Assembly (NCBI RefSeq): GCF_004353845.1
Contig: NZ_CP037864.1
Span: 1,240,001-1,304,000 of the forward strand
DNA: 64,000 bases
Source of the DNA: Citrobacter arsenatis
GTDB lineage: Bacteria; Pseudomonadota; Gammaproteobacteria; Enterobacterales; Enterobacteriaceae
Direction of reading: 5' to 3'
Part shown: in pieces, positions 9,236-16,461 of the stretch
How the letters are laid out: every line of letters begins with the position of its first letter
Numbering within the stretch: the first letter of the stretch is position 1
The notes under the pieces: model-generated
What the model was told of the DNA's origin: nothing
The model's input: the letters and a program-made list of their open reading frames with translations, nothing else
Databases searched by the model: none
Translations under genes and position numbers: made by a program

Positions 9236-10291
9236 TTATTCAAAACGCACGGGAAGCGTCTTCCCATTCGACTCCCAGACGCCCTGGTAGACACCGTCTT
9301 TTAAATCCAGTGTTATCTTCTCTTCCGATTGTTCAGCGGCAGACGTCTTCAGTTCATAATGTCGATTGTCGGCTGTGTCGCACTTACCGGTTAATTCGAT
9401 CGGTGCGCCAAATTTCTGGTAAAAGTAAGCTCCTTCAAAAAAATCACCGTATTTGCAGTCCACCTTCAGCAGAATACGCATGCTTTTTCCCAGTGTGCCG
9501 TACATGACCTTGCCGTCAATGCCGGGCGTGGGCTCAACCGGTGTTGTACTCTTTGCCCCAGTCAGATACTGGCCGTATGGCGTGAACTGCTCATGCAGTT
9601 CTCCGGTAGGGATTTTCGTGGTGAAATCGCCCAGCTCGTCACCCGCGCGGTTGGCGTGGTTGCTACAGCGTCCGTTCAGGAAAACCAGATGATCTTTTTG
9701 CAGGGAGAATTTGTCGATGTAGTACAACCCGTCAGTGTAGGTTGCGCACGAGGCGTAGAATTCGGCATAGCCAGAATCTGCGCCTTCCTTATGTGCAGCA
9801 ACATAGGTATCAATTTGGCTGCGGATATCTTTTCTGATGCGGGTGTTTAATTCGGCCATTGTGGAGCGGGAAAAAAGATCGTTAAGTGTAATTGCCGCGC
9901 CGCTGGCCAAATCGAAGCTGATCGGCACATTGTATGACTCGCAATATGCCCCGCAGCCTTCGACAAACATGTTCAGGGTCAGAACGTTGGCGTCGCGATA
10001 CTCAACCGTGTAGTTAATATTTGCGGTGGGGTTTCTCTCCGATTTCGCAAACTGATTCACTGTTGTTTGCGGATTATTTCCCGGTAGCTGATTGATAAAG
10101 CTTGCGAAAATATAATCGTTAATGCGCTTTGCAACCTGTGGGCTTTCCTTTGAAGTAAACCACGGCACGCGATACTGCATCTCAGTGCTATTGGGATAGC
10201 GATACTCAAGGTTTTTTATTTCAAGCTGCGTTGCGCTGGCGTGGCTGGAAAGAAGCAGTAAAGCCAATGTGCTCAGATATCCTTTCATCAT
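9236..10291 (-). CDS. Predicted periplasmic protein with DUF4163/DUF3298 (RsiV/PdaC-like) character; not in E. coli K-12 at this site
   Basis: I do not recognise a named homologue. The 351-residue product starts with a Sec signal peptide: MMKGYL, a hydrophobic core and probable cleavage after SHASA at residue 20. The segment from about residue 95 to 145 has the pattern of DUF4163/DUF3298 proteins: VLTLNMFVEG, then FDLASGAAITLNDLFSR. In that family a GGAHG-like stretch usually precedes the FDL-TG-LDLF part; here CGAYC (Cys113, Cys117) stands in that place. The mature protein has six cysteines (113, 117, 182, 209, 279, 304), an even number that suits periplasmic disulfides. The C-terminal 90 residues resemble no domain I can name. 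The gene is an insertion between thiI and yajL and has a REP at its 3' end. Function unknown. Confidence 0.8.
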   Translation of the reverse strand: MMKGYLSTLALLLLSSHASATQLEIKNLEYRYPNSTEMQYRVPWFTSKESPQVAKRINDYIFASFINQLPGNNPQTTVNQFAKSERNPTANINYTVEYRDANVLTLNMFVEGCGAYCESYNVPISFDLASGAAITLNDLFSRSTMAELNTRIRKDIRSQIDTYVAAHKEGADSGYAEFYASCATYTDGLYYIDKFSLQKDHLVFLNGRCSNHANRAGDELGDFTTKIPTGELHEQFTPYGQYLTGAKSTTPVEPTPGIDGKVMYGTLGKSMRILLKVDCKYGDFFEGAYFYQKFGAPIELTGKCDTADNRHYELKTSAAEQSEEKITLDLKDGVYQGVWESNGKTLPVRFE

Positions 10292-10320
10292 AATTCCTTG
10301 TCTGCGTGTGGCCTGAAGAT

Positions 10321-10911
10321 TTACTCGTAGTAGTTATAGATACCCGCGGCCATCACCAGCTGTGACGCTACCTCGTGAGCTTTTTCGCGACTGACCAGCA
10401 GATCAATGATCTTTAAACCGAAATCGATTGAAGTTCCCGGTCCCTGGCTGGTTAACAGGTTGACGCGCGGATCCCAGACGACGCGCTTGTCCTGCCACTG
10501 ATCTGCGGGAATTTTGTCTTTCAGCGCCGGGAAGCCCGTCATATTTCCGATGGGGAAAATATCGTGTGGGACAAGGACGGTGGCGGCAGCGGCGCAAATT
10601 GCCGCAACAATGCGCCCGGAGCGATGAAACTGTTTCACGGTTTCGACCAGCAGAGGGCTGTCGCGAAAACACTCGGCGCCTTTAATTCCGCCCGGCAGCA
10701 CGATGATGTCGAAATCGCCATCAGCAACTTCGACTAACGGCGCATCTGCCAGCAGCTTCACTCCGCGTGAGCACACAATGGTCAGGCCACCATCGCTGGC
10801 GACGCTTGCGGTCGTGACCTTAATTCCGCCGCGAACCAGCAGATCGATAGTGGTGACCGCTTCGGTCTCTTCACTACCAGGGGCGAGACATACCAGTGCT
10901 TGAGCGCTCAT
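10321..10911 (-). CDS. yajL: Protein/nucleotide deglycase YajL (DJ-1 family)
   Basis: DJ-1/PfpI-family protein; the E. coli protein is reported as an oxidative-stress chaperone and deglycase. ATG 10911 (MSAQALVCLAPGSEETEAV) gives 196 residues as in E. coli; the longer open frame to 10953 only reads into panE. The nucleophile is Cys106 in IVAAICAAAATV, with conserved Glu15 in GSEETEAV. E. coli has Pro where this protein has a third Ala after the cysteine, a small change in the nucleophile-elbow loop. The start overlaps the panE 3' end by 38 bases, so the genes are likely translated from one mRNA. Confidence 0.97.
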   Translation of the reverse strand: MSAQALVCLAPGSEETEAVTTIDLLVRGGIKVTTASVASDGGLTIVCSRGVKLLADAPLVEVADGDFDIIVLPGGIKGAECFRDSPLLVETVKQFHRSGRIVAAICAAAATVLVPHDIFPIGNMTGFPALKDKIPADQWQDKRVVWDPRVNLLTSQGPGTSIDFGLKIIDLLVSREKAHEVASQLVMAAGIYNYYE

Positions 10912-11785
10912 ACTCACTTTCCTTTCTCTTAACCATTTCAAACAGGCGGGCATTTTCCGGGACGGCGATGCCGTGCGCGCGGGCGCGTTTTAACAAATAG
11001 CCGGTAATGTAGTCGATCTCGGTATGGCGCAGGGCACGAATGTCTTGCAGCATTGATGAGATATTTTCCGCCGTACTGTCAATCACTTGCTCGACATAAT
11101 AGCGTAAATCATCCGCAGATGTGTGGTGGCCTTCGCGTTCAATAACCGCCGCCACTTCCTCGCAGATGAGTGCAATTTTTTCAGGATGATGGCGTAACTC
11201 TCCGTTTGGGCAATCCCATAATGCGGTCAGCGGGTTGATGACGCAGTTTACGGCCAGTTTGCGCCACAGTTCGGCGCGAATAGTGTTGTGCCAGGCGACG
11301 TCCGGCAGCACATCTTGCAGGACTTCAGCCAGATAACTGAAATCACCGTCTTGTTCACGCGCCGGACCAATCCTTGTTGTACCCTGAGCGACATGAATGA
11401 TGACGTTCCCGTCACGGCGTGCCGCGTGGGTGGTGGTGCCCATCAGCAAAGGTTGTTTAATGTTATGCAATTCTTCAATCGTCCCCATACCGTTATGAAT
11501 CAGCAGAATGGGCGTGGTTTCAGGCAGAATTGCGGCCAGGCCTTTTACCGCATCAGAAACCTGCCAGGCTTTGAGGGTGACCAGCAGCAGGTCGCTTTTC
11601 GCCAAAAAGTCGGGGTCGTTTGCCGTCAGGGATTCATTAAAAACTGACCCATCCGTGTCGATCAGGTTAACGCTGCAATAGGGTTGCGGTACGCGTAGCC
11701 ACCCCTGCACCTCATGTCCATGTTTGCACAGCGCGGTTAGCCAAAGCTGTCCTAACGCTCCACATCCCAGTACGGTAATTTTCAT
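10874..11785 (-). CDS. panE: 2-dehydropantoate 2-reductase
   Basis: NADPH-dependent reduction of ketopantoate to pantoate in pantothenate and coenzyme A synthesis. It has 303 residues, matching E. coli. The N-terminus shows the dinucleotide-binding GCGALGQLW (residues 7-15). The catalytic Lys lies in RAELWRKLAVNCVINPLTA, and Asn/Glu substrate contacts follow in the C-terminal helical domain. It diverges from yajQ across about 170 bases and overlaps yajL at its 3' end. Confidence 0.97.
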   Translation of the reverse strand: MKITVLGCGALGQLWLTALCKHGHEVQGWLRVPQPYCSVNLIDTDGSVFNESLTANDPDFLAKSDLLLVTLKAWQVSDAVKGLAAILPETTPILLIHNGMGTIEELHNIKQPLLMGTTTHAARRDGNVIIHVAQGTTRIGPAREQDGDFSYLAEVLQDVLPDVAWHNTIRAELWRKLAVNCVINPLTALWDCPNGELRHHPEKIALICEEVAAVIEREGHHTSADDLRYYVEQVIDSTAENISSMLQDIRALRHTEIDYITGYLLKRARAHGIAVPENARLFEMVKRKESEYERSSTGMSRPW

Positions 11786-11959
11786 TCTTCCTCCTCACCT
11801 GCAACAGCACCAGGTGTTAATCCATATCGGCCGTACCCCATTATTGTTCGCAGGTGTCAGTACCACGTACAATTAAAGGATACAGCCTAGTATAGCGCTG
11901 TCTGTTGTGTAACTTTGCAGGTATTATGCTTCGCATCAAAAATGAAGGGAGAGGAAAAG

Positions 11960-12451
11960 ATGCCATCTTTCGATATTGTCTCTGAAGTTGATCTTCAGGA
12001 AGCCCGTAACGCGGTAGATAACGCCAGCCGTGAAGTGGAGTCACGCTTTGATTTTCGTGGCGTTGAAGCAACTTTTGAGCTGAATGAATCAAATAAGACG
12101 ATTAAGGTGCTGAGCGAGTCTGATTTCCAGGTCAATCAGCTGCTGGATATTTTACGTGCCAAGCTGTTGAAACGCGGCATTGAGGGCACGTCGCTGGACG
12201 TCCCAGAAACCTTCGTGCACAGCGGTAAAACCTGGTTTGTTGAAGCTAAGCTGAAACAAGGCATTGAAAGTGCAGTGCAAAAGAAAATCGTTAAGCTGAT
12301 TAAAGACAGCAAACTGAAGGTGCAGGCGCAGATTCAGGGCGAAGAAATCCGTGTAACCGGCAAGGCGCGTGACGACCTGCAATCCGTTATGGCGCTGGTT
12401 CGCGGTGGCGATCTCGGCCAGCCGTTCCAGTTTAAGAACTTCCGCGATTAA
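11960..12451 (+). CDS. yajQ: Nucleotide-binding protein YajQ (UPF0234)
   Basis: Small cytoplasmic protein of the YajQ family; members bind nucleotides, and some homologues bind cyclic-di-GMP and act in regulation. ATG 11960 (MPSFDIVSEVDLQEARNAVDNA) gives 163 residues, the family length, with GGGAGAGG just upstream. The family blocks SRFDFRG and the C-terminal VRGGDLGQPFQFKNFRD are present. It stands alone, divergent from panE, and ends at a REP pair before the convergent yajR. Confidence 0.95.
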   Translation: MPSFDIVSEVDLQEARNAVDNASREVESRFDFRGVEATFELNESNKTIKVLSESDFQVNQLLDILRAKLLKRGIEGTSLDVPETFVHSGKTWFVEAKLKQGIESAVQKKIVKLIKDSKLKVQAQIQGEEIRVTGKARDDLQSVMALVRGGDLGQPFQFKNFRD

Positions 12452-12459
12452 GCCGTAAT

Positions 12460-12539
12460 GCCTGATGGCGCTACGCTTATCAGGCCTACAGGTCGCACAC
12501 GCTATTTGTAGGTCGGATAAGGCGATAGCCGCCATCTGG
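12460..12539. repeat. REP pair (BIME)
   Basis: GCCTGATGGCG..CTTATCAGGCCTAC faces GTAGGTCGGATAAGG..CCGCCATCTGG between the convergent genes yajQ and yajR. Confidence 0.93.
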
Positions 12540-12545
12540 TCATCT

Positions 12546-13910
12546 TCACGCCTGGCTAATGGCCTGCTCAACCTCAAATCGATTCGTCACTTTGCTGTCG
12601 ATTTTCACGTAGGCCGAATGTTCTTTCGCGACAATTAACACTTCACTTATCCCTTCTTGAGCCAGCAGACGCTGCTTCAGGGTATCATCCGCAGCAATTC
12701 CAGGTGGGATTTCCACACGCAGGCTGCTGACATATGGCGGCTCTTTCATAGTGCTTGCCACCAATAACCACACTGCCGCCAGAAGCGCGCCGGCCAGGAA
12801 TACCGCCTGACCATCAAATATTTCAACCACCCAACCGCCGAGCGAACCGCCAATCGCCACGCCAAGAAACTGGCTGGTGGAGTAAACGCCCATCGCGGTG
12901 CCTTTGTAGCCAGCCGGGGACTCTTTACTGATAAGCGAGGGGAGGAGAGCTTCCATCAGGTTGAAGGCAAGGAAGAATATCTGAACGCCCGCAATCAGCC
13001 CCCAGAAACGCACGTTAGCGCTCCACAACACAATCTCGGCAATAAGAATCAGGAACACGCAGGCGAGGAACACGCGTTTCATCCGGCGCTTCACTTCGGC
13101 GTAAATGATAAACGGCACTACGGAAACAAAGGACAGCAGCATCGTCACCAGATAAATTTTCCAGTGTTCGGCGGCGGGGAAGCCCGCTTTTGCCAGTTGA
13201 CCCGGCAAGGCGACGAAGGTAGACATCAGCAAAATGTGCAGACACATGATGCCAAAATTGAGCTTCAGCAGTTTAGGCTCCGCCAGCACTTTGCGGAAGC
13301 TGCCTTTTACCATTCCCGACTCGCGGTTCAGCACGTGGTTGGTACTATTAGGAACGACCCAAATAGTCAGCACGATACCCGTAGTAGCCAGAGCAGCAAT
13401 CATCCAGAACAGCGCGTGTAGCCCCAGCGCATGGGTAACGATTGGCCCCAGCACCATCGCAATAGCGAAAGTGATACCAAAGCTGACGCCGATAAACGCC
13501 ATCGCTTTGGTACGGTTTTGCTCACGGGTTAAGTCGGAAAGTAGCGCCATTACGGCAGCAGCAATCGCGCCAGAGCCTTGCAAGGCCCGGCCAAGAATAA
13601 TTCCCCAGATTGAATCGGAGAGAGCAGCAATTATGCTGCCGAGAACAAATACCGCCAGCCCGCCGACAATAAGCGGCTTACGACCGATGCGGTCAGAGAG
13701 CAGGCCAAAGGGGATCTGGAAGACGGCTTGAGCCAGACCATATATGCCGATGGCAAGGCCTATCAGCGCTTCGCTGGCACCCTGTAGCGCCATACCGTAC
13801 GTGGTCAGAACCGGCAGGACCATAAACATGCCAAGCATGCGCAACGAGAATACGGTCCCTAAACCCCAGGTGGCGCGCAACTCACCGGGCGTCATTTTGT
13901 AATCGTTCAT
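12546..13910 (-). CDS. yajR: MFS transporter YajR with C-terminal YAM domain
   Basis: Inner-membrane major facilitator, probably a proton-driven drug or metabolite exporter; its substrate is not established. ATG 13910 gives 454 residues as in E. coli and has AGAGG at proper spacing; the upstream in-frame GTG at 13916 overlaps that site. Twelve hydrophobic segments are evident. The MFS motif A, GLLSDRIGRKPLIVGG, follows the second segment. The last 65 or so residues, from PPYVSSLRVEI onward, form the soluble ferredoxin-like YAM domain known from the YajR structure. Confidence 0.96.
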   Translation of the reverse strand: MNDYKMTPGELRATWGLGTVFSLRMLGMFMVLPVLTTYGMALQGASEALIGLAIGIYGLAQAVFQIPFGLLSDRIGRKPLIVGGLAVFVLGSIIAALSDSIWGIILGRALQGSGAIAAAVMALLSDLTREQNRTKAMAFIGVSFGITFAIAMVLGPIVTHALGLHALFWMIAALATTGIVLTIWVVPNSTNHVLNRESGMVKGSFRKVLAEPKLLKLNFGIMCLHILLMSTFVALPGQLAKAGFPAAEHWKIYLVTMLLSFVSVVPFIIYAEVKRRMKRVFLACVFLILIAEIVLWSANVRFWGLIAGVQIFFLAFNLMEALLPSLISKESPAGYKGTAMGVYSTSQFLGVAIGGSLGGWVVEIFDGQAVFLAGALLAAVWLLVASTMKEPPYVSSLRVEIPPGIAADDTLKQRLLAQEGISEVLIVAKEHSAYVKIDSKVTNRFEVEQAISQA

Positions 13911-13978
13911 TCCCACCTCTGTATTAATTTCGCGCCTAGTGTAAAGCGGGGAAGGGGTGGGGTAAACCTCTACGATAT

Positions 13979-14161
13979 GTGGAATTGTGTAGTGGGATAA
14001 TTGAAATAATTACTTTCGCAACTAATTTACTTGCGATAATTACAGGTGTAGTCTTTTTGTGGTTATTACTAATGGAAACAGGGAAAAGGAAAATGGTATT
14101 TCGCGATAAATATAACCAATTGTTTCAAGCTGATGACTGTATTCAGTGGACATCATTCTAG
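13979..14161 (+). CDS. Predicted small single-pass membrane protein upstream of DUF1493 gene
   Basis: A 60-residue open frame with a strong hydrophobic stretch (about residues 11-32, FATNLLAIITGVVFLWLLLM) followed by a basic segment, GKRKMVFRDKYNQ, suggesting one membrane span with a cytoplasmic tail. The start is uncertain: GTG 13979 lacks an obvious Shine-Dalgarno. Its TAG stop overlaps the GTG of the next gene by one base (TAGTG), which favours a real coupled pair. The stretch is visibly richer in A+T than the neighbouring yajR and cyo genes. I do not recognise the family. Confidence 0.5.
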   Translation: MELCSGIIEIITFATNLLAIITGVVFLWLLLMETGKRKMVFRDKYNQLFQADDCIQWTSF

Positions 14162-14520
14162 TGAGTATTCAAGACGATGTGTTAAAACTTTTCAGGGAAG
14201 AAATACCTGGGTATTTGGATGAAAAATGGAAGGAGGTTCCTTTAGAACTCGACTCAGAATTGTTTGATGTCCCCGGAGATGATCTCCACAGCGCTCTGGA
14301 TCGATATGAGAAAGAGTTCAAAGTTGATTTATCATGTGTGAACTGGAAACCTTATTATCCATGGCACAATCTGCCACTATTAACCAGATGGTTCAAAGCT
14401 AACCGGGAAGAAGTGGAAGCAACACGCATACCGTTAACCGTAAGGATGTTTGCTGAGTCGGCTGAAGCGGGGAAATGGCTGTTTGAAATCTGGACGGATA
14501 ATAAACAGGAAGATGCCTGA
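14161..14520 (+). CDS. DUF1493 family protein (acyl-carrier-protein-like small acidic protein)
   Basis: Acidic cytoplasmic protein, 119 residues from GTG 14161; an upstream ATG at 14146 would add five residues. The pattern fits DUF1493: an N-terminal helix (IQDDVLKLFREEIPGY), then LELDSELFDVPGDDLHSALDRYEKEFKVDL, then a C-terminal WKPYYPWHNLPLLTRWF block. The central part resembles the ACP fold, but I see no DSL serine for phosphopantetheine. Its role is unknown. It is coupled to the small membrane protein upstream, the pair sits between yajR and cyoE where K-12 has nothing, and its TGA stop lies inside a REP arm. Confidence 0.8.
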   Translation: MSIQDDVLKLFREEIPGYLDEKWKEVPLELDSELFDVPGDDLHSALDRYEKEFKVDLSCVNWKPYYPWHNLPLLTRWFKANREEVEATRIPLTVRMFAESAEAGKWLFEIWTDNKQEDA

Positions 14521-14595
14521 TGGGGTTACGTTTATCCGGCCTACAAGCAATGTGCTTTTGTGTAGGCCGGATAAGGCGTCAGCCGCCATCCGGCA
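14515..14595. repeat. REP pair overlapping the stop codon of the DUF1493 gene
   Basis: GCCTGATGGGG..TTTATCCGGCCTAC and GTAGGCCGGATAAGG..CCGCCATCCGGC. The first arm contains the TGA stop (14518-14520) of the upstream gene. The pair lies between that gene and the convergent cyoE. Confidence 0.93.
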
Positions 14596-14615
14596 TAGAA
14601 GATGTGACGATTAAC

Positions 14616-15506
14616 TTACCAGACGTAAGTCAGCAGGTTCTGCGAGTTTGGCACCATAAAGTCGACCGACATCATAACGCTGAGCGCGGTAATGGCGATG
14701 ATAGAGAAACCGAACAGCTTGCGCGCCCAGACTTTGTCATCTTCCACTTTATAACCGCGCAGCGCCATGCCCAACCACCAGACGCTCACCGCCGCAGCAA
14801 CAATCAGGTATTTATAACCTGCATAGCCGCCCAGGGTTAACATCAGCGTGGCGATAGCAAATGCGATGATATACAGCGTGATATGGTTCTTCGCGACCGA
14901 AATACCTTTCACCACCGGCAGTACCGGGATGTTGGCAGCCTGATAATCCTTGAAGCGGAAAATTGCAATCGCGTAAGAGTGCGGCATCTGCCACAGGCTG
15001 AAAATAGCCAGCAGGATCAGCGCGCCACTATCGAACACACCGGTTACGGCGCAGTAGCCAATCACCGGCGGCGCAGCGCCGGAGAGTGAGCCAATCAACG
15101 TACCGTAAACGGAATGGCGCTTCATATACAGGCTATAAACGCCCACATAGACCACGAAGCCCATTACCCCCAGCCAACAGGCCAGAGGGTTCGCGCCAAA
15201 CCACAGCAGCATAAAGCCAGCAATACCCAGCAGGGTGGCGTATACCAGCGAGACCGCAGGGGAAATCAGACCCTTAACCAGCACGCGGTTTTTGGTCCTC
15301 TCCATCTTCCTGTCGATATCCCTGTCGATGTAGTTGTTAAATACACAACCCGACGCCACAACCAGTGACACCCCAACCAGCGTGTAGATAAACAGGGGAT
15401 AATCAATGCTGCCTTTTGAGGCCAGCAGGAATCCCCCAATCACCGAGATCAGGTTGCCAAAGATGATGCCTGGTTTCGTTACTTGCAGGTATTGCTTAAA
15501 CATCAT
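14616..15506 (-). CDS. cyoE: Protoheme IX farnesyltransferase (heme O synthase)
   Basis: Integral membrane prenyltransferase that adds a farnesyl group to heme B, giving the heme O used by cytochrome bo3. It has 296 residues as in E. coli. It shows the UbiA-type aspartate motif NNYIDRDIDRKMERT and several membrane spans; a second conserved loop is YTPxxK-like YSLYMKRHSVYGTLIGS. It is the last gene of cyoABCDE, 11 bases after cyoD. Confidence 0.98.
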   Translation of the reverse strand: MMFKQYLQVTKPGIIFGNLISVIGGFLLASKGSIDYPLFIYTLVGVSLVVASGCVFNNYIDRDIDRKMERTKNRVLVKGLISPAVSLVYATLLGIAGFMLLWFGANPLACWLGVMGFVVYVGVYSLYMKRHSVYGTLIGSLSGAAPPVIGYCAVTGVFDSGALILLAIFSLWQMPHSYAIAIFRFKDYQAANIPVLPVVKGISVAKNHITLYIIAFAIATLMLTLGGYAGYKYLIVAAAVSVWWLGMALRGYKVEDDKVWARKLFGFSIIAITALSVMMSVDFMVPNSQNLLTYVW

Positions 15507-15517
15507 AATCGCCGCTC

Positions 15518-15847
15518 TTAGTGCATCATCATGTTGTAGTTAAGGTTCCACATAATCCAGATGGAGCCTACAACCAGGATGGCGATGATTAGCACAGTAA
15601 AGACAAAGGCCGTCATGTTCCAACCTTCATCAGATTTGCTATTCATGTGCAGGAAGCACACCAGGTGCACCAGAATCTGTACCACTGCCATTGCCAGAAT
15701 AGTTCCCAGAATGACGGCCGGAGAGGCAGAACCTGTCATGACCATCCAGAACGGGATGACCGTCAGGATGATCGACAGGATAAAACCTGTCATGTAGGTT
15801 TTTACGCTGCCATGGGATGCGCCGCCGCTCTCGTTAGAATGACTCAT
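15518..15847 (-). CDS. cyoD: Cytochrome bo3 ubiquinol oxidase subunit IV
   Basis: Small three-span subunit that aids assembly of the CuB site and stabilises the oxidase. ATG 15847 (MSHSNESGGASHGSVKTYM) gives 109 residues, the E. coli length; the longer open frame to 15928 runs into cyoC. The start overlaps the cyoC stop by one base (TAATG), so translation is coupled. Hydrophobic segments begin at GFILSIILTVIPFW, VILGTILAMAVVQIL and AFVFTVLIIAILVV. Confidence 0.98.
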   Translation of the reverse strand: MSHSNESGGASHGSVKTYMTGFILSIILTVIPFWMVMTGSASPAVILGTILAMAVVQILVHLVCFLHMNSKSDEGWNMTAFVFTVLIIAILVVGSIWIMWNLNYNMMMH

Positions 15848-16461
15848 TACATCGCCCCCATCAGATAAACAACAGTGAACACACAGATCCACACCACATC
15901 CAGGAAGTGCCAGAACAGGCTCAGGCACATGATGCGGGTACGGTTAGTACTGGTCAGGCCGCGACGAGCAACTTGCACCATCAGCACCGCCATCCAGATA
16001 AGACCGGAGGTGACGTGCAGACCGTGCGTACCGACCAGCGCGAAGAACGCAGACAGGAAGCCGCTGCGATCCGGGCCCATACCGTTAACAATCAGGTGAT
16101 GGAATTCATAGAGTTCCATCCCGATGAATCCGGCACCGAACAAGAAGGTCAACGCCAGCCAGGAGATAACCTGGCTCTTGTTGTTCTTGTACATGGCAAT
16201 CGCTGCCATGCCGTAAGTAATGGAGCTGAATAACAGCAGGAATGTTTCAACCAGAACGAACGGCAGTTCAAAAATGTCCTTACCTGTCGGGCCACCTGCG
16301 GTGCCGTTCACCAGAACGGCATAGGTTGCAAACAGAATAGAGAACAGAATGCAGTCGCTCATCAGGTAGACCCAGAATCCGAAGATCTTGGTCTGGCCTG
16401 CATCGTGGTGCCCGTGTTCGTGCGCGTGGGCAGTCGCGTGCGTTAAAGTATCAGTTGCCAT
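15847..16461 (-). CDS. cyoC: Cytochrome bo3 ubiquinol oxidase subunit III
   Basis: Five-span subunit of the terminal oxidase, homologous to cytochrome c oxidase subunit III. It has 204 residues, with a His-rich N-terminus (HATAHAHEHGHHDAG) before the first membrane segment. Conserved blocks are IGMELYEFHHLI and GTHGLHVTSGLIW. The gene overlaps the 3' end of cyoB by 11 bases and cyoD by one. Confidence 0.98.
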   Translation of the reverse strand: MATDTLTHATAHAHEHGHHDAGQTKIFGFWVYLMSDCILFSILFATYAVLVNGTAGGPTGKDIFELPFVLVETFLLLFSSITYGMAAIAMYKNNKSQVISWLALTFLFGAGFIGMELYEFHHLIVNGMGPDRSGFLSAFFALVGTHGLHVTSGLIWMAVLMVQVARRGLTSTNRTRIMCLSLFWHFLDVVWICVFTVVYLMGAM

